From JAJFTV01 sp036825755 (GTDB lineage Bacteria > Chloroflexota > Anaerolineae > Anaerolineales > Anaerolineaceae): 12,143 nucleotides of DNA. The notes beneath the pieces were generated by a model. The model had not been told where the DNA came from, made no database searches, and saw only the letters and a list, made by a program, of their open reading frames with translations. Both the position numbers and the translations under genes were made by a program. Below, in pieces: positions 5,240 through 10,003 of the stretch. The number at the start of each line of letters is the position of its first letter. Position 1 is the first letter of the stretch. The DNA is taken from assembly GCA_036825755.1 (NCBI GenBank), contig DAISXR010000101.1:1-12143 (forward strand), read 5' to 3'.

Positions 5240-5965
5240 TCAGTTATTATATAGAATTCGGTTGATCTCCGCAAGCGACTTATATTCAGCTTCGCCCGGC
5301 AGGAAGACAACATCATCCCGCTCGCAACAGTACAGTTGTTCCCAGCGCAGGCAGGCCCTTCGCCAGGCAAGCAGGTCGACAATGGCGGCTCGTTGCCCCT
5401 TAAGCGAGGCCGGCTGCTGCAAATAACGTTCAAACGATTCAACTTCTGCCTGATAATCAGACAACAACTGCTGATTCACCTCTTTGATGTTCCTGACGTT
5501 TTCCATCCTGATCCGCAGGGAAAGATATCCCAGCAAAGTGACAAACAACAACGCAGCTGCCCCAAACAGATCGGATAACCGCCCGGCGACCAGCAGCCAC
5601 ACAAACACCGCCAGCGAGATCAAACCGGCTGCCTGCAAAAAGACAGATCCACGGCTGACAGGTTGTACAGTCCTCAATTCTGGTGGTCGAGGGGCTTCAC
5701 GCGCTTTGGCAAGGTTAGCCGGCATGCGAGGGCGCCGCAGCCATTTTGCCAGATGGGGGTTTCTGGCCAGAACCGCCGGAACCCCTTTCACCTGATCACG
5801 CCGCCCACAGCACGGACACACCGGGTACGCTTTCAGCGAACCTTCCGGATGGTCCTTCAACAGGTGAACCGTACCACAGTATTCGCATTGAAATTGGTTA
5901 ACTTCTTTGCCCACCTGAATGATGCCGCCGCAGTTTGGACACTGCAAGGAGATCAATTCGTTCAT
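5240..5965 (-). CDS. Zinc-ribbon membrane protein with a second, possibly split, zinc site
   Basis: A 241-residue protein. The N-terminal zinc ribbon uses Cys9/Cys12 (CPNCGG) and Cys27/Cys30 (CEYCG). A second knuckle CPCCG starts at Cys50 and is followed by DQVKGVPAVLARNP. A basic, Pro-rich linker (70-105), a hydrophobic hairpin of two membrane segments (about 108-128 and 132-150) and a charged helical region likely to be coiled coil (about 152-190) follow. The C-terminus carries LYCCERDDVVFLPGE: Cys213/Cys214 could complete the second zinc ribbon begun at Cys50, bringing both ends of the chain together on the cytoplasmic side. I know similar hypothetical proteins only as 'zinc ribbon domain-containing'; the function is unknown. 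GAGGAG 4 bases before the ATG fixes the start. It is separated from plsY by a plsY promoter and from the PH gene by a terminator, so it is a one-gene unit. Confidence 0.78.
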   Translation of the reverse strand: MNELISLQCPNCGGIIQVGKEVNQFQCEYCGTVHLLKDHPEGSLKAYPVCPCCGRRDQVKGVPAVLARNPHLAKWLRRPRMPANLAKAREAPRPPELRTVQPVSRGSVFLQAAGLISLAVFVWLLVAGRLSDLFGAAALLFVTLLGYLSLRIRMENVRNIKEVNQQLLSDYQAEVESFERYLQQPASLKGQRAAIVDLLAWRRACLRWEQLYCCERDDVVFLPGEAEYKSLAEINRILYNN

Positions 5966-6020
5966 AATGCTCCTCTCAAATCAGGCCCAATACCAGAGGG
6001 AAACGGGGTTACTCACTTAC

Positions 6021-6026
6021 ATTATA
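6021..6026 (-). promoter_or_regulatory. Candidate -10 box of the zinc-ribbon gene
   Basis: A perfect TATAAT on the minus strand about 55 bases ahead of the start codon. I see no convincing -35 hexamer at the right distance. The rest of 5966-6152 holds no gene that I can support. Confidence 0.3.
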
Positions 6027-6152
6027 TGATGAACGGCTCCTTCCGGTGCAGACTCAGTGTGAATTTTCGGGCATCCAATGACACACTCAACCTGATCAGA
6101 TCGGGTTACGCCAGGTTATTAACGCAATTCTATGCGGTGGGTACTGATCTGA

Positions 6153-6194
6153 TAAACAAAAAACGCATGCGCATTGAGCTGCACATGCGCATGC
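6153..6194 (-). terminator. Intrinsic terminator of the PH-domain gene
   Basis: A perfect 10-bp stem (GCATGCGCAT at 6165-6174 with ATGCGCATGC at 6185-6194) and a 10-base loop. On the minus strand it is followed by GTTTTTTG. It begins about 40 bases after the stop of the gene at 6235-6774, so it ends that transcript and isolates the zinc-ribbon gene. Confidence 0.75.
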
Positions 6195-6234
6195 AGTGAT
6201 AGGACACCTCTCGATTGAAATGCCGAATAGAAGG

Positions 6235-6774
6235 CTACATTTCTTCGCGGAACAGCAGCCCGTACTTCCGCCGGGCAGCCAGCCAGGCTTTCCGCAGGAT
6301 CTCATACACGCCTTTGGGATCCGGGATATTGCGCAGAGTGATTTCAGGGCTGGATGGATCGGCGCCCTTAATGTGAATATCGCCGATCTTGATCACTCGT
6401 TCTGAAAAGGTCTGGGCCACATCGATATCCTGGATGCGGATTAATTCATAGTTTTCATAATCCTTGCCCAGCAGACCGGTGGAGATTTTAATCCGCTCGG
6501 AGGTGAGAATATATGACTCAACCAGCGAGAGGAAAGGTTTGCCCTTCCACAACACGGTTTCCTCTCCCGCCAGATCCTGAACTGCCGCCCGGCCAGCCGC
6601 CGCGCCCGGCAGATCATCCATCATGTCATTAACGGCCAGGAGCACCTGATCGGAGATGGAGTTCACCAGCGCGGCCTGCTTCTCGGCCGGCATTTGTGAT
6701 AAATCCACCCCGCTCTGCGCCACACCCTTCCAGATGCTGCTGTTCACACGTGAACGGTATTGGTCAATACTCAT
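6235..6774 (-). CDS. PH-domain (bPH2-like) protein
   Basis: A 179-residue soluble protein. Residues about 1-65 are helical and charged (MSIDQYRSRVNSSIWKGVAQ, then MPAEKQAALVNSISDQVL). Residues about 70-170 form a bacterial pleckstrin-homology domain: ETVLWKGKPF, ESYILTSERIKISTGLL, YENYELIRIQDIDV, RVIKIGDIHIKG and a closing helix GVYEILRKAWLAARRKYG. The order W-x-G-x-P, then L-T-x-x-R-I, then G-D-I matches the bPH2 family, usually found in membrane proteins or peripheral proteins of unknown role. Here no membrane segment is present. GGGAGGTG lies 4 bases ahead of the ATG. It is divergent from the E2-like acyltransferase gene and shares a 119-base intergenic region with it that contains a palindrome. 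Domain call is good; partner or ligand is unknown. Confidence 0.78.
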   Translation of the reverse strand: MSIDQYRSRVNSSIWKGVAQSGVDLSQMPAEKQAALVNSISDQVLLAVNDMMDDLPGAAAGRAAVQDLAGEETVLWKGKPFLSLVESYILTSERIKISTGLLGKDYENYELIRIQDIDVAQTFSERVIKIGDIHIKGADPSSPEITLRNIPDPKGVYEILRKAWLAARRKYGLLFREEM

Positions 6775-6830
6775 GAAACACCTCCCGGAGGATAATGGTT
6801 TTTATTCCAGAAAAAGTTAGCCTGAAAAGA

Positions 6831-6836
6831 ATTATA
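6831..6836 (-). promoter_or_regulatory. Candidate -10 box of the PH-domain gene
   Basis: A perfect TATAAT on the minus strand, about 57 bases ahead of the ATG at 6774. The -35 region is poor, so an activator may be needed. The 16-bp palindrome at 6872-6887 lies upstream. Confidence 0.35.
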
Positions 6837-6871
6837 CAGGTAATACTCAGAAATTGACCCGGTTTTAGCTT

Positions 6872-6887
6872 TGCAATCACGATTGCA
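6872..6887. promoter_or_regulatory. 16-bp palindrome in the divergent promoter region: probable operator
   Basis: TGCAATC and GATTGCA flank two bases (AC). The right arm overlaps the -35 box TTGCAT (6883-6888) of the plus-strand promoter, and the site lies about 45 bases upstream of the minus-strand -10. A bound regulator would repress the acyltransferase gene and could activate the PH gene. Confidence 0.5.
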
Positions 6888-6911
6888 TGGGCAGTGGATT
6901 TTCTCTATACT
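6883..6911 (+). promoter_or_regulatory. Candidate promoter of the E2-like acyltransferase gene
   Basis: TTGCAT (6883-6888) and TATACT (6906-6911), spaced exactly 17. The predicted start is near 6918, downstream of the GTG at 6894, which conflicts with that start codon (see findings). Confidence 0.4.
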
Positions 6912-7808
6912 GAAGAGGTATTAATTTCCCCGTTCGTAAACAGTTTTTCCTCGATAGCCATCAAAAGGCCCCCACATCACCGGAAAGGAAGACGAACCAT
7001 TCCGAATCTTAAAAATGGAGATTATTTTGAGGAAAGCTACCCCTCCAGCCGCCGCCTGACTTTTGATATGGGCCGGGTGGGCATGAGCCGGCACCACATG
7101 AAAGCTCTGCTGGAGGTAAATGTGACCGCCGCCTGGGAGCTGGTGCAGCAAAGCCGTCAGACCGGCCAAAAAATCTCCTTCTTTGCCTGGCTGGTCAAGG
7201 CGACCGCTGACTGCATCGCCCTGCACCCGCAGGTGACGGGGATTAACCAGCCCGCACGCAACAAGGTGATCGTTTTCAAAGATGTGGATGTCTCGATCAT
7301 GGTGGAAAAAGAGGTCAACGGCATTCTGGTGCCGTTGCCGTATGTGGTGCGCCGCGCCAATCAAAAAACGCTGGCGGAGATCCAGGATGAAATTCAAGCC
7401 TGCAAGACGCAAAAGGTGGAAAACGAAAGCGGGTATGTGCTTGGCGAGAGCGGCGCCCCAGCCTGGATGAAGCTGTTTGTGAGCCTGCCGCAGTGGCTAC
7501 GCCTGCCCCTGTTCCGAATTTTTCTGAAGGATCCGCAGCGCGCCCGCGGCAATATGGGCACCGCCATGATTACCACGGTGGGCATGGTGGGCCATACGCA
7601 CGGATGGATCGTCCCATATAGCATCCACCCGGTTTGCCTGGCGCTGGGCTCGCTGAACCAGCAGCCCGTGGTTCGCAGAGGTGAGGTTGAAATTGCGCAG
7701 ATTTTACACCTGACGGCGTTGATCGATCATGACGTGGTGGACGGCGCTCCGGCTGCGCGTTTCATGGACGACCTGGTGAAGAAGCTGGAGGCCGGCTGGG
7801 GACTGTAA
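6894..7808 (+). CDS. Stand-alone E2-core (2-oxoacid dehydrogenase acyltransferase / CAT-fold) protein
   Basis: Up to 304 residues. The whole protein corresponds to the catalytic domain of dihydrolipoamide acyltransferases (E2) and chloramphenicol acetyltransferases. Visible signs are ISFFAWLVKATADCIALHPQ, VDVSIMVEKEVNGILVPLPY, GNMGTAMITTVGMVG and the catalytic HxxxDG as HDVVDG at about residues 279-284 (His279, Asp283). The lipoyl and E1/E3-binding domains of true E2 subunits are missing, and no E1 or E3 gene is near. It therefore probably acts on a free thioester such as an acyl-CoA; the substrate is unknown. The start is uncertain. The GTG at 6894 is the only canonical start before Met63 in this frame, but it has no ribosome site and overlaps a promoter-like -10 box. 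Conserved-looking sequence begins at about residue 24 (KRPPHHRKGRR), so the real start lies between 6894 and about 6960. Confidence 0.85.
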   Translation: MDFLYTEEVLISPFVNSFSSIAIKRPPHHRKGRRTIPNLKNGDYFEESYPSSRRLTFDMGRVGMSRHHMKALLEVNVTAAWELVQQSRQTGQKISFFAWLVKATADCIALHPQVTGINQPARNKVIVFKDVDVSIMVEKEVNGILVPLPYVVRRANQKTLAEIQDEIQACKTQKVENESGYVLGESGAPAWMKLFVSLPQWLRLPLFRIFLKDPQRARGNMGTAMITTVGMVGHTHGWIVPYSIHPVCLALGSLNQQPVVRRGEVEIAQILHLTALIDHDVVDGAPAARFMDDLVKKLEAGWGL

Positions 7809-7827
7809 CCTGAAAAGTGTAGAGTTT

Positions 7828-7857
7828 TTGACGATTGCATTGACGATGTTTTACAAT
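7828..7857 (+). promoter_or_regulatory. Promoter of the STAS-like gene, with a repeated TTGACGAT
   Basis: TTGACG (7828-7833) and TACAAT (7852-7857), spaced 18, begin just after the acyltransferase stop codon. The octamer TTGACGAT occurs twice, at 7828 and 7840, 12 bases apart. The start would be near 7864, giving a 36-base leader. Confidence 0.5.
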
Positions 7858-7871
7858 AAATAAATTCAGTT

Positions 7872-7884
7872 ACATTTGAAATGT
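7872..7884. repeat. Perfect inverted repeat in the STAS-like gene leader
   Basis: ACATTT and AAATGT flank one G, between the predicted transcription start and the GGGGG ribosome site. It may be an operator or a weak RNA stem. Confidence 0.35.
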
Positions 7885-7899
7885 AGATTGGGGGCATGC

Positions 7900-8283
7900 A
7901 TGCCGTTTCAGGTAACTTATCATCAAGAGGATCACCTGATTGAATCACGCTTGGTGGGAACTTTTGATTGGAACGTGATGGAGAACATGGTTCCCGAAAT
8001 CGCCAGGTTGGTGATTGAAAAAACATGCGACCGTGTTCTGCTCGATTTTCAGGCGGCTAATCTGGATCTAACCACCTACAAGATTTATGTCACCCCGGAA
8101 AAGCTGGCTGCGGAGTTCCAGAAATACAACGTTGACATTCGCCTGTTGAAGCGCGCGCTCGTTCTGGCAAAAAGAGATGAGGACTTTGATTTTTTGGAGA
8201 CGGTCACCCTCAACCGTCAGCAAACGATGAAGCTCTTTACGGATCCCGGCCTGGCCAGAGATTGGCTGAAGAGAAAAGGATAA
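7900..8283 (+). CDS. Small STAS/SpoIIAA-like protein
   Basis: A 127-residue soluble protein starting MPFQVTYHQEDHLIESRLVG. The pattern is that of a STAS or SpoIIAA-like fold: an opening two-strand stretch, a helix (WNVMENMVPEIARLVIE), a core strand DRVLLDFQAANLD, TPEKLAAEFQ, then RALVLAKRDEDFDFLETVTLNR, and a C-terminal DPGLARDWLKRKG typical of the SpoIIAA-like family. STAS proteins usually bind partner kinases or lipids/nucleotides; the conserved phosphorylatable Ser is not obvious here. The frame is open from a TTG at 7876. I chose the ATG at 7900 because the first residues of the longer form look non-conserved and because a GGGGG lies 5-6 bases ahead. It has its own promoter and ends 1 base from the stop of the convergent gene 8285-8557. 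Confidence 0.7.
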   Translation: MPFQVTYHQEDHLIESRLVGTFDWNVMENMVPEIARLVIEKTCDRVLLDFQAANLDLTTYKIYVTPEKLAAEFQKYNVDIRLLKRALVLAKRDEDFDFLETVTLNRQQTMKLFTDPGLARDWLKRKG

Positions 8284-8284
8284 G

Positions 8285-8557
8285 TTATCCTTCCGCCACC
8301 AGCTTGCGGGCCTGCTGAAAATCCTTTGGATCAACATACACCGTATAGATAAACACCGGCTGGGCAGCGCCTTTGTACATGGCCAGGTTTCCGCGCGCGT
8401 ACGCACCCGCGTCCATCCCCGAGCCAATCGTCCCCCGTGAACGCTGGGTACGCACCTCAAAATGGATGTTGTTCCGCTCCAGTACGGCAGTCGTCCGGGC
8501 AATTTCCTCAGCCGAGGTGTCTGTAACGAGTTTCTTCATGAAAAGACCAAAGAACAT
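8285..8557 (-). CDS. DUF2007-like putative signal-transducing small protein
   Basis: A 90-residue protein, MFFGLFMKKLVTDTSAEEI at the start, followed by ARTTAVLERNNIHFEV, a basic middle (RTQRSRG) and a C-terminal strand-helix FIYTVYVDPKDFQQARKLVAEG. This beta-alpha-beta pattern with a final 'V-x-x-x-D-x-x-x-A' helix resembles the DUF2007 (PF09413-type) family, annotated as putative prokaryotic signal-transducing proteins. The biochemical role is unknown. I chose the ATG at 8557 over an upstream TTG at 8578 because TAAGGGA lies 3-4 bases ahead of it. It is convergent with the STAS-like gene, one base between the stops, so neither has its own terminator between them. Confidence 0.65.
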   Translation of the reverse strand: MFFGLFMKKLVTDTSAEEIARTTAVLERNNIHFEVRTQRSRGTIGSGMDAGAYARGNLAMYKGAAQPVFIYTVYVDPKDFQQARKLVAEG

Positions 8558-8619
8558 GGTTCCCTTACCTGCTTTCAAGAAAATGTTTCACTGTAGTTAC
8601 GCAGAAAATTGGCAACATT

Positions 8620-8641
8620 CCGGCATAGCCGGCGCCTTTTT
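8620..8641 (+). terminator. Hairpin with T-run, plus strand (candidate terminator)
   Basis: CCGGC and GCCGG around ATA, then CGCC and five T. It is shaped like an intrinsic terminator when read on the plus strand, but the stem is short. The only plus-strand gene upstream is the STAS-like gene at 7900-8283, so the transcript would have to run antisense through the DUF2007-like gene. Confidence 0.4.
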
Positions 8642-8680
8642 GACAGGGGAATGATCCAAATTACCAGGGGGTTGATTTTG

Positions 8681-8752
8681 TGGGCCCGGCAGGTTTCGAA
8701 CCTGCGACCGAGCGGTTATGAGCCGCGTGCTCTGCCACTGAGCTACGGGCCC
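8681..8752 (-). tRNA. tRNA with CAU anticodon (elongator Met or Ile2)
   Basis: A complete 72-base cloverleaf on the minus strand. The acceptor GGGCCCG pairs with CGGGCCC, the D arm is GCTC/GAGC with a short loop, the anticodon loop is CTCATAA, and the T arm GCAGG-TTCGAAC-CTGC is present. The discriminator base is A and no CCA is encoded. The anticodon CAU means elongator Met or the lysidine-modified Ile2. It is not the initiator, because the first acceptor pair is intact. The anticodon stem begins with a C-U mismatch. The assembly gap starts 30 bases upstream of its 5' end. Confidence 0.93.
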
Positions 8753-8764
8753 GGAGCACAAAGG

Positions 8765-8782
8765 TCACGCATAAAAGCGTGA
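8765..8782. repeat. Inverted repeat at the edge of the assembly gap
   Basis: TCACGC and GCGTGA flank ATAAAA, ending exactly where the N run begins. It may be a genuine hairpin upstream of the tRNA that also helped break the assembly. Confidence 0.4.
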
Positions 8783-8882
8783 NNNNNNNNNNNNNNNNNN
8801 NNNNNNNNNNNNNNNNNNNNNNNNNNNNNNNNNNNNNNNNNNNNNNNNNNNNNNNNNNNNNNNNNNNNNNNNNNNNNNNNNN
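8783..8882. other. Assembly gap (100 N)
   Basis: Exactly 100 N, the conventional placeholder for a scaffold gap of unknown size. It removes the 5' part of nagA and the region upstream of the tRNA. Neighbourhood across the gap relies on scaffolding only. Confidence 0.99.
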
Positions 8883-9761
8883 CCCACCACCATCAGCTCA
8901 CCGCTGGAGAATTTGCAAAAAGCCATGAGCGCCTACCGCGAATACCGTCACGCCTGCAAGGGCGCCCGCCCGCTGGGGTTGAACCTGGAAGGCCCCTTTC
9001 TGAACCCGCTCTACACCGGTGCACAGCCGGTGACCTTTCTGCGCCGCCCCGACCCCGCAGAATACCAGGCCTGGCTGAGCAGCGGTGACGTACGCGTGCT
9101 CACCCTGGCGCCGGAACAGGACGGGGCGCTGGAGTTAATCCACGCGGCGGCGCAGCACGGCGTTCGTACAGGCGCCGGACATTCCGATGCCACCTATGAA
9201 CAGGCTCATGCAGCCATTGAGGCCGGCCTGAGCATCTCAGTACATACTTTCAATGGCATGGGACCGCTGCATCACCGCCGGCCCGGTCTGCTGGGCGCCG
9301 CCCTTTCAGACGAGCGCGTGTACTGCGAGCTGATCGCCGATGGGATCCACCTGCACCCGGCCGTTCTGCAACTGGCCGTCAGGGCAAAAGGAGTGCAGCG
9401 CGCCCTGCTGATCACCGACTCGATGCGTGCAGCTGGCCTGCCCAACGGCGAATATGACCTGGGCGGGCAAACCATCCGCGTGCAGGATGGTGTGGCAGTG
9501 ACATCAACCGGCAACCTGGCCGGCAGCACCCTCACTTTGGATCAGGCTGTGCGGAATGCCGTGCGCTTCTGCGGGGTCTCATTTGCCGAGGCGGTGCAGA
9601 TGGCCTCACTTACCCCGGCCAGCGCATTGGGGCTGGATCAGCAAAAAGGCGTGCTGAAACCCGGCGCGGATGCCGATGTGGTGTTGTGGGATGCCGAGTA
9701 CAGGGTGCAGCGTACGCTGGTGGCCGGTGAGACGGTATACCAGCGCCAGCCTGCCGTCTGA
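8883..9761 (+). CDS. nagA: N-acetylglucosamine-6-phosphate deacetylase NagA (5' end lost in gap)
   Basis: NagA removes the acetyl group of GlcNAc-6-phosphate, giving GlcN-6-phosphate for glycolysis (with NagB) or for reuse in peptidoglycan synthesis. The frame is open from the first base after the gap (PTTISSPLENLQ), so the protein is truncated by the assembly, not by mutation. About 90-110 N-terminal residues are missing. Family motifs in order are GLNLEGPFLNP (metal/substrate Glu), GAGHSDATYEQA and HTFNGMGPLHHRRPG (metal His residues), ELIADGIHLHP, LLITDSMRAAGLPNG (catalytic Asp in TDSM), STGNLAGSTLTLDQAV, and the amidohydrolase C-terminus LTPASALGLDQQKG then GADADVVLWD. Usual family length is about 380 residues, and 293 are visible. 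No nagB or PTS gene is in the window. The stop codon lies inside the loop of a hairpin terminator. Confidence 0.94.
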   Translation, partial: PTTISSPLENLQKAMSAYREYRHACKGARPLGLNLEGPFLNPLYTGAQPVTFLRRPDPAEYQAWLSSGDVRVLTLAPEQDGALELIHAAAQHGVRTGAGHSDATYEQAHAAIEAGLSISVHTFNGMGPLHHRRPGLLGAALSDERVYCELIADGIHLHPAVLQLAVRAKGVQRALLITDSMRAAGLPNGEYDLGGQTIRVQDGVAVTSTGNLAGSTLTLDQAVRNAVRFCGVSFAEAVQMASLTPASALGLDQQKGVLKPGADADVVLWDAEYRVQRTLVAGETVYQRQPAV

Positions 9762-9772
9762 GGCAGGCTTAT
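9748..9772 (+). terminator. Hairpin terminator overlapping the nagA stop codon
   Basis: An 8-bp perfect stem, AGCCTGCC with GGCAGGCT, whose loop contains the TGA stop. Only a short T stretch follows, so termination may be partial. Confidence 0.5.
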
Positions 9773-9921
9773 CGGTACAGAATCCAAAATAGCGAGAACC
9801 TTTTTTTCCGGTGGGCATGCTTCAGGCACGATCTGCCGGCTGGTTCAGGCTGTGCGGAAAGAGCATTGATATGGTCAAGGGTAATCTCTGATTCCGCCCG
9901 CTTTCTCAATTCAGGATTGGC

Positions 9922-9962
9922 CCCTGATAGTGCGCATCATTTTCAGGGCAGCTTGATACAAT
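9922..9962 (+). promoter_or_regulatory. Promoter region of the KimA-like permease
   Basis: An extended -10 box, TGATACAAT at 9954-9962, with no good -35. It is preceded by an inverted repeat, CCCTGA (9922-9927) and TCAGGG (9943-9948). The start would be near 9969, leaving a leader of about 35 bases, too short for a c-di-AMP (ydaO) riboswitch. I see nothing recognisable in the rest of 9773-9921. Confidence 0.4.
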
Positions 9963-10003
9963 AAACGTGATGTTTTCTTTCTGGAAAGAACTGGAAAGAG
10001 CTT

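Noticed and set aside
5663..6199. A 178-residue plus-strand open frame across the zinc-ribbon gene start and the spacer
   Set aside because: It is antisense to the CPNCG zinc-ribbon coding region and runs through the terminator. Its composition is not protein-like.
9762..10003. A c-di-AMP (ydaO) riboswitch ahead of the KimA-like gene
   Set aside because: I looked for the conserved GGGAACC-type core and pseudoknot and saw none. The predicted transcription start leaves only about 35 bases of leader.
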